Part shown: one piece after another, positions 34,354 to 42,378 of the stretch
Layout: the number at the start of each line of letters is the position of its first letter
How positions within the stretch are numbered: position 1 is the stretch's first letter
IMG/VR virus record: IMGVR_UViG_3300005590_000001
Coordinates: 1-64,000 of that record
Source: a virus
Strand: one strand, 5' to 3'
DNA: 64,000 nt
The notes under the pieces: model-generated
The model's input: the letters and a program-made list of their open reading frames with translations, nothing else
What the model was told of the DNA's origin: nothing
The model's database searches: none
Translations under genes and position numbers: made by a program

Positions 34354-34603
34354 GAAATCTACGTTGGTAATAGGGTCTATCTACCATTACAGAAAATCCT
34401 GCAAAGTTTTGCAACTCAGGCTTCCCATCCCATTTTTCTTTATAAACAGGAGGCCAGTGTAGATTAAAAACTACTTGTAAAGTTCGAACATCATCCAGAT
34501 TTGCTTTCCCCATTTCTAAATGGTTAAGAAAATCAACAAGCCAATCATCATAATCGGCAATAATAGTTGAGTTCTTATCAAATCTAATCTTAATTTTCTT
34601 CAT
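34325..34603 (-). CDS. Hypothetical protein in the ubiquitin-like cassette
   Basis: The 92 residues begin MKKIKIRFDKNSTIIADYDD and end with a basic tail YQRRFRGKKNAKRT. The middle (VVFNLHWPPVYKEKWDG) is Trp- and Pro-rich. It directly follows the E1 gene (1-base overlap). No family recognised, but its position suggests a role in the pathway. Confidence 0.65.
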   Translation of the reverse strand: MKKIKIRFDKNSTIIADYDDWLVDFLNHLEMGKANLDDVRTLQVVFNLHWPPVYKEKWDGKPELQNFAGFSVMVDRPYYQRRFRGKKNAKRT

Positions 34604-35286
34604 TACTTCTTACCTTTGTTATCGTCTTCAAATTTAAGTTCTTCAAACAAACCAATCGGCAGATGAATTAGGAAATTCTTAAGAACATAACGGCCCATTA
34701 CGGCAGAAGTAAATTGTGAAACAAGCATAGATGCGGCAATATTTGCTCCATGTTTGATCATGGGGTTATGACAACCACCAGTATTTTGTACAGCTTTATC
34801 ACTATAGAAAGTATTGGCGTAACCTTCTTTTGATTCGTCGTCTACCAAAGCGAAAGTACGAATCTGTTCGCCAGCTACACGACTATCAAAGATAAATTTA
34901 GCCTTGTCTTTATAGAACTTGTAAAGCTTTTCTCTCATACTGAAAGTATCAACACACATGAAGAGAACATCATAAGAATCTTTATGGGGTCGCCACCTAT
35001 CATTGATATGTTTAATTTCAATATTTGGATTAATAGAATGCATTTCTTCCGCAGTACATTCAACTTTAGGTCTACCAATATCGGCAGTTTTATAACCCTG
35101 CGAAGTACAGTTGTGTTCCTCAACTGTATCAAAGTCATAAATTGTAATACTACCAACACCGTTGGCGGCAATTGTGCGTGCGATTTCTCGACCAACAGCC
35201 CCGACACCAACAATTAAAGCTTTAGTTTTGCTAACAATATCTTGATCAATAATTTCAGATTGACGAGAGTAACGATCATCAGACAT
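34603..35286 (-). CDS. E1/ThiF-like adenylating enzyme
   Basis: The 227 residues show RYSRQSEI at the N-terminus, the ATP loop ALIVGVGAVGREIA (GxGxxG, residues 27-32), IYDFDTVEEHNCTSQGY with the conserved Asp and Asn, and DVLFMCVDTF. GGCHNP (Cys172) is the best candidate for the thioester cysteine. It would adenylate the C-terminus of the beta-grasp protein at 37356. Length fits minimal bacterial E1 enzymes. Next to a JAMM protease and E2-like genes, it is not a MoeB or ThiF for cofactors. Confidence 0.9.
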   Translation of the reverse strand: MSDDRYSRQSEIIDQDIVSKTKALIVGVGAVGREIARTIAANGVGSITIYDFDTVEEHNCTSQGYKTADIGRPKVECTAEEMHSINPNIEIKHINDRWRPHKDSYDVLFMCVDTFSMREKLYKFYKDKAKFIFDSRVAGEQIRTFALVDDESKEGYANTFYSDKAVQNTGGCHNPMIKHGANIAASMLVSQFTSAVMGRYVLKNFLIHLPIGLFEELKFEDDNKGKK

Positions 35287-36392
35287 TATACAACTCCTTC
35301 ATAACCAAGTTCTTGAACTTCTTTAATATATTGCTCAAGAGCTTTTTGTAAAAAGTTAGGACGAACTTTATATTTACCACAGATATATGACTGCTTTAAC
35401 GGTGTTAATTCGTTAAAGACACATTTCAAACCACGGTAAACCTCTGGATGATCATCCATAATTATAGAACAATCATGATCATCAAACTTAGATTCAATGT
35501 TTGTCATATTTCTAAACATTCTGACCACTTCATTTTTTGGATGACTATAAAGTGTATCAAAATATTTATAATCAGCTTTATTTAATTGACACTTCTTTTC
35601 GGTAAGAAGACGTAAAGCAATTCGCCGACTGATAATTTCTTTTTTATCCTCAGCTTCTGGAATTGTTGCCCCGTTACTTATTGGGTAATAACCAGCATTA
35701 TGACTGTTAGGTTGATAATGTCCTACAACCCTACCAGTACCAATATTGTGATTGTATTGCTTTTTTCTGACACACTCTTTTAACTCTTTTAACCAATTGT
35801 CATGAAAAGCTTTATATTGTGAGAGAAATGACTCTTCAATATAAGAAATATTATATTGTTGAGCAGCTTCTTCAAGATCAAAAATGTATGAAGTTGGAAC
35901 AATCCAATTACCAACTATTACTTTTGCAGATTCAAGAGTTTGCTTTTGTCCAAGACGAGAGTCATACATAGTACGACAATAGTCTTTATTCTTTTTTGCC
36001 ACAATATACATGCAAGCGAAATCAGCATCCTCTTTAATTTTCTTAAAGTTATCCTCATCTACATTTGAAGGATTGGGAGATTCTCCGGGATGAGTATGAA
36101 TCCAAATACGTGAGAATGTAATAGGGTCCATTTTGTCATCGAACATACGAGCTTCTCGCCAATCAGTATATTCTTTCTCAAGAAATTCTGTATTGCCGCC
36201 GGTACATTCTTGGGGTACACACAAAACATCTACAACTCGGTGTATATCATCCTCACTATTTTTAGAAATTCCCATAAGAGATACTTCTAAAAATGATTCT
36301 GATTTTTCTCCACCACCCTGAACATTTTTTTCAATACAATTATCACGAAAGAATAAAACTTTCGCGAAAGCTTTTTCATCAAAAATAATCAC
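35286..36392 (-). CDS. JAB/JAMM metalloprotease (deubiquitinase-like)
   Basis: The 368 residues carry a complete JAMM motif: IWIHTHPGESPNPSNVD, i.e. His99-x-His101-x7-Ser109-x2-Asp112, with Glu36 as the upstream acid. A long C-terminal part (about 160-368), with no recognised domain, may bind partners. The likely role is to process the beta-grasp precursor or remove it from targets. It abuts the E1 gene (1-base overlap) and lies three bases below the E2-like gene. Confidence 0.9.
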   Translation of the reverse strand: MIIFDEKAFAKVLFFRDNCIEKNVQGGGEKSESFLEVSLMGISKNSEDDIHRVVDVLCVPQECTGGNTEFLEKEYTDWREARMFDDKMDPITFSRIWIHTHPGESPNPSNVDEDNFKKIKEDADFACMYIVAKKNKDYCRTMYDSRLGQKQTLESAKVIVGNWIVPTSYIFDLEEAAQQYNISYIEESFLSQYKAFHDNWLKELKECVRKKQYNHNIGTGRVVGHYQPNSHNAGYYPISNGATIPEAEDKKEIISRRIALRLLTEKKCQLNKADYKYFDTLYSHPKNEVVRMFRNMTNIESKFDDHDCSIIMDDHPEVYRGLKCVFNELTPLKQSYICGKYKVRPNFLQKALEQYIKEVQELGYEGVV

Positions 36393-36394
36393 TA

Positions 36395-37288
36395 TTAGTT
36401 ACCTTTTCGACAACTAGTACAGATGCTTTTCTCCGCACCTTTAGGAGTACGCACACCAACTGTACGTTTTTCACAAGTCTCACACACACTTAAGAAATGA
36501 GACAGATGAGGATATCCTGTGTGCTCATCTATATTCATTCCACTATTCACACATTTTTCACACAACCTAACATTAGATGTTGCACATGCAACAAATTCAT
36601 CTACTGGCCTAAGATCACCACATTCTTGACACTCATAACCAACCCATTTTGCAATTGGAGAATGAGCACCTTCTCGCCGACCAAGATTTTCATCCCCGCC
36701 GTATTTAGTAAGAACTTTTAATACTATATCAAAAGCATCTCCTAAGCGACAATTGGATGCAAATTTTTCGTACATTTTTCTGAAATCACCAAGACATAAA
36801 TTGTATGCTCCATTTACATAGGGATGAAACATACCATCCTTTTCAGTATTGTTTTCAGCTGGAACAACCTTGACGTGATTTTCACCTAAAGTACTGTAAC
36901 CAAAAATCATACTAATATCAAACTTACCGAAGTCAAAACTTTCTCCGGATACTACATCTTCCATAATGATATGTTTAGAACGTACTTTGAACAAGTTAGT
37001 ACGCACGCTTCTAATTCTTGTACAGTTTTCTCTAATGTAATTTAACTGATTTTCAATTTCATCATCAGTTAAAAACATTGATCGGCTTAATACATTTTGG
37101 AGATGATACATAGCATCTCTATTCGGAAGAGATTCTGCTAATATAGATAATGCCCCAATAAGCTCATCCATATTATTAACATCTGGTTTACGAATAGTTG
37201 CGAGTCTATCAAAATCAATTGTTTTAAAATGACGAAATTCGTTTCTATATACAGCTATGTGATCTTTTAAAATATCTTCTACTGCCAT
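36395..37288 (-). CDS. E2-like protein with two zinc modules (copy 2)
   Basis: The 297 residues have a helical N-terminus, a beta-rich centre and GMFHPYVNGAYNLCLGDF (residues 152-169), where HP and Cys165 match the HPN...Cys pattern of E2 conjugating enzymes. Two CxxC pairs follow (Cys220/223 with 243/246, Cys269/272 with 290/293), making two zinc ribbons or a treble-clef pair. It is the best E2 candidate of the three. Zinc modules might substitute for an E3. Confidence 0.62.
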   Translation of the reverse strand: MAVEDILKDHIAVYRNEFRHFKTIDFDRLATIRKPDVNNMDELIGALSILAESLPNRDAMYHLQNVLSRSMFLTDDEIENQLNYIRENCTRIRSVRTNLFKVRSKHIIMEDVVSGESFDFGKFDISMIFGYSTLGENHVKVVPAENNTEKDGMFHPYVNGAYNLCLGDFRKMYEKFASNCRLGDAFDIVLKVLTKYGGDENLGRREGAHSPIAKWVGYECQECGDLRPVDEFVACATSNVRLCEKCVNSGMNIDEHTGYPHLSHFLSVCETCEKRTVGVRTPKGAEKSICTSCRKGN

Positions 37289-37295
37289 TAGTGAA

Positions 37296-37338
37296 TCCTA
37301 AAAAGAAAACAAAGACGGGTATTTGCATACCCGTCTTT
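37296..37338 (-). terminator. Strong hairpin terminator after the beta-grasp gene
   Basis: A perfect 12-bp stem (AAAGACGGGTAT with its complement, 37311-37322 and 37327-37338) has a 4-base loop. On the minus strand it is followed by GTTTTCTTTTTAG. It lies between the beta-grasp gene and the E2-like gene, so it would lower expression of the downstream enzymes relative to the modifier. Confidence 0.88.
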
Positions 37339-37355
37339 GAGATACGACAGAAAGA

Positions 37356-37970
37356 CTACTCTGCAGAAGTCTTCCACACATCAGATTTTGCGTCAGGAAC
37401 GCTACAGCCCATTCGAGCACAATAGTGTGATGCATCGCCCTTGAGACCAAGATAAGCGATTGCAGAAAACACATTGTAAACGTCAGGCTTAAGAAGCTGA
37501 GACAGAGCATAATTAGCCTCTGCACGCTGCTTATTCAGATCAGCAAGACGCTTCTCGGTAGCTTCAATCTCTCGGTTGAGAGAGCCAGAATCAGCCCGCA
37601 TCATACCAAGAACCTCAGCAACAACAGTCTTCTGAGCCTTACAAGCGGTTTCAAACTCTTCTTTCAAAACCTCACCGATAACACCGTCATTGATGGCAAG
37701 CTTACCTGCACCAAAATTGACAATGCTTTCGTAAGTCTTCGTTTGAAGAGCATCAACCTCATCAGCACCCTTCATATCACGCTGGGTAACAGTGATGATA
37801 TCACCATTGCCAAGAACCTGATCTTCAGCGGCATCCTGACGATTAACCCGAACAATAGAATTGCTGAAGTTAATACCCTGACCACTAACAAGCTTGCCAA
37901 CAGTCGTACCATCTTCAACATTCAGACCAACAGACGCACCAGTGGCCTTAACCAAGTTTACCCGAATCAT
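37356..37970 (-). CDS. Ubiquitin-like beta-grasp protein with helical C-terminal extension
   Basis: The 204 residues begin MIRVNLVKATGASVGLNVED and continue to LGNGDIITVTQRDMKGA (about 55-71), a compact beta-grasp fold of the ThiS/ubiquitin-like type ending near a Gly. Residues 75-204 are helical with a coiled coil (NREIEATEKRLADLNKQRAE). Cleavage after the MKG glycine by the JAMM protease is a reasonable idea. The gene is richer in G+C than its neighbours, has an ideal GGAGGT Shine-Dalgarno and its own terminator: signs of high expression. Confidence 0.8.
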   Translation of the reverse strand: MIRVNLVKATGASVGLNVEDGTTVGKLVSGQGINFSNSIVRVNRQDAAEDQVLGNGDIITVTQRDMKGADEVDALQTKTYESIVNFGAGKLAINDGVIGEVLKEEFETACKAQKTVVAEVLGMMRADSGSLNREIEATEKRLADLNKQRAEANYALSQLLKPDVYNVFSAIAYLGLKGDASHYCARMGCSVPDAKSDVWKTSAE

Positions 37971-38017
37971 TTTAAACCTCCAATTGGAAAAAGGGGAAAA
38001 CTTAGAACTTACTCAAC

Positions 38018-38626
38018 TCAAGCAAGTTCTTTGCACACATTACAGACTTTGTCTTTTAAAATTACATCGTCGCACATTTCACAACGATTAACTTTAAAAA
38101 ATCTACCAAGTCCGTCTTTGATAGTTGCTTTTTGCAACATATCAATAATAATTTCTACACATAATCCTATATCATGTTTTTTTACAAGAGCATCTCTAAC
38201 ATGATGAGCAACACTACCCAAACACAAAAGAAGTTCTTTGCGGTGTGGATTTTCATGCGACATTTTATAAATGTTATAATGAGAACATCTTTCTTTATTG
38301 TTCGCATAATTAAAATCTATATTACCACCGGTTACAAACATTCCATGACGATGTGCTTGTAAAACTTTTTCAATATCAAAAAAGATTTTAAATTCACCAA
38401 AATTTAATTGTGTTACAGAACAGGTAATATTGCCAGTGTTAAATACAAAACCATAGACATCCTTTTTATATTCATGTCTAAAATAATAATCAATACCTCG
38501 TAATTCATTAATCCGTGTTAAGTGTCTAGCAAGATCATTAATTCTATAACCCGGTATCTTATCAGTTGGAAATCTATATAAGAAATCTTTTTTTGTTACT
38601 TTAATGCTTTCTGTATTAGTTTCCAC
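38018..38626 (-). CDS. E2-like protein with C-terminal zinc module (copy 3)
   Basis: The 202 residues match the genes at 33811 and 36395 in layout: AHRHGMFVTGGNIDF, then ELLLCLGSVAHHV with Cys135, followed by a helical segment and the zinc site CEMCDDVILKDKVCNVC (Cys182, 185, 195, 198). The catalytic-type Cys falls in LCLG as in copy 2. It lies directly upstream of the beta-grasp gene. The E2 relation is inferred from pattern and context. Confidence 0.55.
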   Translation of the reverse strand: METNTESIKVTKKDFLYRFPTDKIPGYRINDLARHLTRINELRGIDYYFRHEYKKDVYGFVFNTGNITCSVTQLNFGEFKIFFDIEKVLQAHRHGMFVTGGNIDFNYANNKERCSHYNIYKMSHENPHRKELLLCLGSVAHHVRDALVKKHDIGLCVEIIIDMLQKATIKDGLGRFFKVNRCEMCDDVILKDKVCNVCKELA

Positions 38627-38826
38627 TTGCGAGGCTGACCTTTCTTTTTACCATGTTCATACATCAAACCAGAAAATTTATTACGCATAGAAATAATTGG
38701 CGAAACTCGCGTAGATCCATTATCTACAAAAGGTCTATTAGATTTAGTTTCAGCACACCTTAAATCTCTTTCATCTTTCTGAGTCTTCCACCAAGGAACT
38801 TCAAGAACTTCAATTTCATTACTCAT
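38596..38826 (-). CDS. Hypothetical basic protein
   Basis: About 76 residues from MSNEIEVLEVPWWKTQKDER. The ATG at 38826 overlaps the upstream stop by 8 bases. The C-terminus YEHGKKKGQPRKWKLIQKAL is strongly basic. Unknown. Confidence 0.65.
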   Translation of the reverse strand: MSNEIEVLEVPWWKTQKDERDLRCAETKSNRPFVDNGSTRVSPIISMRNKFSGLMYEHGKKKGQPRKWKLIQKALK

Positions 38827-39103
38827 TATCTTCACCACAATTTGCAAGGAAAAATGCACGACCAAGAGCATGTTTCACGCCCTCTTTTTTAATGAACAAT
38901 TCATTAGGTCTACAAAAAGCTTCACCAACAAACTCTTTATCTCCTTTGCGTAAAATTACAGATGTAGAACCACCCTTATTGCTAAGAATTGGTTCTGTTA
39001 AATTATGTGTCTTACCCTTTTGATCAGTAATTCTTTCAATATAATTACGATAATGCCGTACGTATACTGACCATCCAAGTGCACGAACTTCTTCGACTGT
39101 CAT
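38819..39103 (-). CDS. Hypothetical protein
   Basis: The 94 residues start MTVEEVRALGWSVYVRHYRN and contain TSVILRKGDKEFVGEAFCRPNE. Small alpha/beta protein, part of the same operon (4-base overlap upstream). No domain recognised. Confidence 0.65.
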   Translation of the reverse strand: MTVEEVRALGWSVYVRHYRNYIERITDQKGKTHNLTEPILSNKGGSTSVILRKGDKEFVGEAFCRPNELFIKKEGVKHALGRAFFLANCGEDNE

Positions 39104-39426
39104 TTTTTACACCTTTCTTTGGAAAGATTAGTAATCTCTTCTTCAAATTGACCAGATTCTTTTTCTGCAAGTTCTCTTTCTGCGGAAGTCATCTGTGTAA
39201 ATTTAACCATTTCTCTACAAGAATTCATTACATCTGTCATATCAAATAATTCGCCAGTCATAATTGCTATTTTATAGCAATCAAATGTTGGAGAAACAGC
39301 ACCAACACCGTCAATCTTTAATAGCATTCTAGCGTCATCTTCTCTAAATTTACGATTAGATATAATATAAAATGAATTAGGGGCTCTCATCCTCCGTACT
39401 TTTACTTGAAGTTTTAACATAATCAC
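39100..39426 (-). CDS. Hypothetical protein
   Basis: The 108 residues start with a basic stretch (MLKLQVKVRRMRAPNSFY) and hold DGVGAVSPTFDCYKIAIMTG. The C-terminus is acidic and helical. Overlaps the membrane protein upstream. Not recognised. Confidence 0.6.
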   Translation of the reverse strand: MIMLKLQVKVRRMRAPNSFYIISNRKFREDDARMLLKIDGVGAVSPTFDCYKIAIMTGELFDMTDVMNSCREMVKFTQMTSAERELAEKESGQFEEEITNLSKERCKK

Positions 39427-39598
39427 CTAACCTTTCACCCAACCAAAATAGAAATATAAACAGGGCGCAATATGATGCCGTGATAGATCCAGAGTTTATA
39501 CCGGCCGGTTCACCAAGTCGTATTGTTATATCACACCCTACAGGAATTAAACACATTGTAAAAAATAACAATGTTTGACATACGTTTTTTACCAACAT
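39377..39598 (-). CDS. Small membrane protein
   Basis: The 73 residues have two hydrophobic helices (VCQTLLFFTMCLIPVG and SYCALFIFLFWLGERLG) and a charged C-terminus. Overlaps the NAMPT-like gene by 10 bases. Function unknown. Confidence 0.6.
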   Translation of the reverse strand: MLVKNVCQTLLFFTMCLIPVGCDITIRLGEPAGINSGSITASYCALFIFLFWLGERLGDYVKTSSKSTEDESP

Positions 39599-41226
39599 CC
39601 TATCCTTTCTCTAATTTCGGCGAGAGTAGTTTCATTCTGAATCTCACCATTACGAAAGACAGTTTGTAATTCATTACCAAGAGCTTCTTCTTCTTGGGTT
39701 ACATCCTCCACCAAATAGTATTTACCGTTAGTATCTTTTCTGACACACAGTAAACCTTTGGCCGACTTTTTAAATCCAGAATGTCCATCGGCACGTTTAT
39801 TTTTATTAGTCTTAGGATCTTTAAAGATGGATATAACTTGATCATTGATCACACAAGATGTGGCCTTACATGCAATGCCGAATGTATCTCGCGTAACATA
39901 CTGATATGTAAAACTGCCGAAGCCAAACACTACATTAGTACTAGCGAACTTTTGTTCAACCAGTCTCGTAATAATATTCTTAGCCTTATCATAATTAATC
40001 GAATCGCCGTAGATAAGTCCAATCTTAGGATTCAATTCTTTGTAACCCTTAGAATTAACGGTACTGCCAAAAATTTCATCAAGCACAGCAACACTACCTA
40101 TTGCTTCTTCTCTTGTAATTTCGCCATTTGCCGTCAGAAATCTACCATCGTCGGTTTGGGCACATTCTATTTGCTCGGAATATGTCATCTCATTCATTTT
40201 ACCAAATTGATAATTTGAATTATGATGTACCCTCGTAATTCTGTAACCGGCAACAATATGTCTAGGATCTCCACTGTCTGGTCTGATTACTAGCTTACCA
40301 TCCCGAGCAAGAATTTCATCTTTGAGCGCAGGTAAAAGTTTAGTTAAAACTCTCCAGTAATCATAGGTATCGCTAACTACTGACAGGATGCCTTTAGGAA
40401 ACCTCTTGAAGAGTTCTTTAAACCATTTTAGTTCGGCATCGTAACGTTCTTCTTCAGAAGTCAAGTTGTTAAAACTTGCCATTCCAATCTGCATAATAGA
40501 ATGTTCAGTTGCCGGAACGCTACCACCGACGAGTTCTTTTTCAATATCGGCACTATAAAATTCTTCTAGGAATTCAATACCGGGAATCGTATCAGTACCA
40601 TAAAAACTTAGAAGATGTGCGGCACCACTAGCACCGGCAGCTTCCATACCAAACAAACCACGCATAGAAAAATCATGACCTTGCCAAGGTACAAAGTTTG
40701 GATCGCCAGTTGCTTCGGCAAATTCATTTAACATTTGTCGAATATGATTAGCAGTAGTAGCTGAAGTCATAGGACCCCAAACAACATTTTGTTCAATGGT
40801 TTCTAAGTATCCCGGCAACCACGGAAAATCTTTATGAGTACTAACCATAGTGGTGAATGGAACTTTAGTCGGACACTTAGATCCTTCTGGCAGTGCTTTA
40901 ATATGGATCGGTAGATAACCAAGTTTGTGTAATTGCCGCAAATTATCAATAGGGTAATCGATTTCTTCTACACCAAGACAATGCTTAAGGATTCTACTAA
41001 ATCTATTGACGGCGTCGTTTTCATCAAGATCGAAGAAGTATTTGTTCCAATAATCTATTAAGTAGTGTTTAATGAAATATTGTAGGCCGAAAACTACAAC
41101 CTCATCTACATTTTCAACTCGCGAATTACGTGCTGTTGTGTTATTGTATACTTTGGTAACTCCATCAGCTACCATTTTAGGATGGAGACACTTATAAAAG
41201 TCTGCCGCACTAAGAGCGCTTTTCAT
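39589..41226 (-). CDS. nadV: Nicotinamide phosphoribosyltransferase-like enzyme (NAMPT/NadV family)
   Basis: The 545 residues contain the family blocks VFGLQYFIKHYLIDYW, GHDFSMRG (about 183-190), SVPATEHS with the catalytic His, SVVSDTYDYW, LVIRPDSGDP and GLIYGDSINYD, then FGFGSFTYQYVTRDTFG. Canonical NAMPT joins nicotinamide to PRPP to make NMN. In phage NAD-reconstitution pathway NARP1, homologues instead use ADP-ribose pyrophosphate to make NAD directly. A PRPP-synthetase-like partner two genes upstream fits either route. Which donor is used cannot be told from sequence by eye. Confidence 0.95.
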   Translation of the reverse strand: MKSALSAADFYKCLHPKMVADGVTKVYNNTTARNSRVENVDEVVVFGLQYFIKHYLIDYWNKYFFDLDENDAVNRFSRILKHCLGVEEIDYPIDNLRQLHKLGYLPIHIKALPEGSKCPTKVPFTTMVSTHKDFPWLPGYLETIEQNVVWGPMTSATTANHIRQMLNEFAEATGDPNFVPWQGHDFSMRGLFGMEAAGASGAAHLLSFYGTDTIPGIEFLEEFYSADIEKELVGGSVPATEHSIMQIGMASFNNLTSEEERYDAELKWFKELFKRFPKGILSVVSDTYDYWRVLTKLLPALKDEILARDGKLVIRPDSGDPRHIVAGYRITRVHHNSNYQFGKMNEMTYSEQIECAQTDDGRFLTANGEITREEAIGSVAVLDEIFGSTVNSKGYKELNPKIGLIYGDSINYDKAKNIITRLVEQKFASTNVVFGFGSFTYQYVTRDTFGIACKATSCVINDQVISIFKDPKTNKNKRADGHSGFKKSAKGLLCVRKDTNGKYYLVEDVTQEEEALGNELQTVFRNGEIQNETTLAEIRERIGCW

Positions 41227-41485
41227 TCTTTGACCTCTCTTCTAAATCAAGTTGACCAAGAGTGTGACCTAAAGCTGTAACGGTCATAAAAATTGTAAAT
41301 AGTAAAAATAGATTTGTTAAAGATGCATAAATAACATATGACCAAAAAGTTAAATCAGAAAATGCTAATTTACATAATAGTGCAATGTTTGCAAAGACAC
41401 CAACCAAAGAAAGAATAAACGATAAAATGCCAACTAAAACCATTACTATGTTAAATGTATCACTATACTTTTTAATTTCTACCAT
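41210..41485 (-). CDS. Small membrane protein
   Basis: The 91 residues contain FNIVMVLVGILSFILSLVGV and LTNLFLLFTIFMTVTALG, three probable helices. Inserted between the NAMPT-like and kinase genes; overlaps both. Unknown. Confidence 0.65.
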   Translation of the reverse strand: MVEIKKYSDTFNIVMVLVGILSFILSLVGVFANIALLCKLAFSDLTFWSYVIYASLTNLFLLFTIFMTVTALGHTLGQLDLEERSKNEKRS

Positions 41486-42378
41486 GTTAAAAACTCACTT
41501 ATGTGGATTGCATTAACTCCAACTTGATTTAATGATGTCAAAACTTGATGATCATCATCTACTACGGTTACGTCTCGTTTGTCCAACTTCCTCGAACGAA
41601 TGATAGAAAGCGCTTCCACATATTTATAACGTTTATTACCAACGAAGAAACGATTTTCTTTAGGAATAAAAGGGGCGTGCTTATCAAGCCACTCCTCTTT
41701 TTCTCGTAAACTTTGGCTATTAGGCATGGCAGAAAGAATGTAAACGTTATCACGATTAAGAATGCGGTCCAAAACTGGTTGAACGGGTCTAGCATACTTA
41801 AAATATTCCCCATCTGTAAAATTAATGTTGCCGTTTTCATCTAACGGCATGTGTTGATATGCCGCAAGCGTACCATCCATATCAAAGAAGATATGTTTGT
41901 TGGTATAGTATGGAACGTCAACGACATCATCACAGTATTCAAGTAATCTGTGGTAGCAACGATTTTTAATAATTGCTTTCTTAATAATCGCCGATTCAGG
42001 TACTGTTCTTTCTCGCTGCTTATTTCGTTCTAAGCAAACTGCAAGTGGCGTGTCAATATTAACAAGTACAATTTGATACTCACCGATCTGATCAACTTCA
42101 CTCATCAATCTCGCATTATACTTATTATTGATACCACCACCGTCAAAGAATATTGTACTATATTTTAATGATTTAGCGGCGTTTATAAGCTGTTGTTCTG
42201 CTCTTTCTACACTTAATTGATGTAGAGCTTCGGGAAATGCTGGATTATATAAAGGGTTTTGTTTTTTGATTTCATCAGCGGATATAATAATTGGGTCGAA
42301 AAAATTATCTAACCTATTTTGTATCCAAGTTGTTTTACCGGCACCCGGCAAACCGAACATAAAGTAAACGGTTCTCAT
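41479..42378 (-). CDS. P-loop kinase / HAD phosphatase fusion (Pnkp-like)
   Basis: The 299 residues pair a kinase domain (FMFGLPGAGKTTWIQ, residues 7-21) with a HAD phosphatase (IFFDMDGTLAAYQH, about 163-176, then YILSAMPNSQSLREKEEWL). The order matches Pnkp, but the phosphatase part more resembles 5'-nucleotidase type HADs. Located between NAMPT-like and PRPP-synthetase-like genes, it may act in nucleotide or NAD salvage rather than nucleic-acid repair. Confidence 0.8.
   Translation of the reverse strand: MRTVYFMFGLPGAGKTTWIQNRLDNFFDPIIISADEIKKQNPLYNPAFPEALHQLSVERAEQQLINAAKSLKYSTIFFDGGGINNKYNARLMSEVDQIGEYQIVLVNIDTPLAVCLERNKQRERTVPESAIIKKAIIKNRCYHRLLEYCDDVVDVPYYTNKHIFFDMDGTLAAYQHMPLDENGNINFTDGEYFKYARPVQPVLDRILNRDNVYILSAMPNSQSLREKEEWLDKHAPFIPKENRFFVGNKRYKYVEALSIIRSRKLDKRDVTVVDDDHQVLTSLNQVGVNAIHISEFLTW

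Noticed and set aside
33811-38626. Assignment of the cassette to the PRTRC plasmid system
   Set aside because: The modifier and JAMM genes are reminiscent, but no ParB-related gene is in the window and the E2-like proteins carry zinc modules, so the name is not justified.
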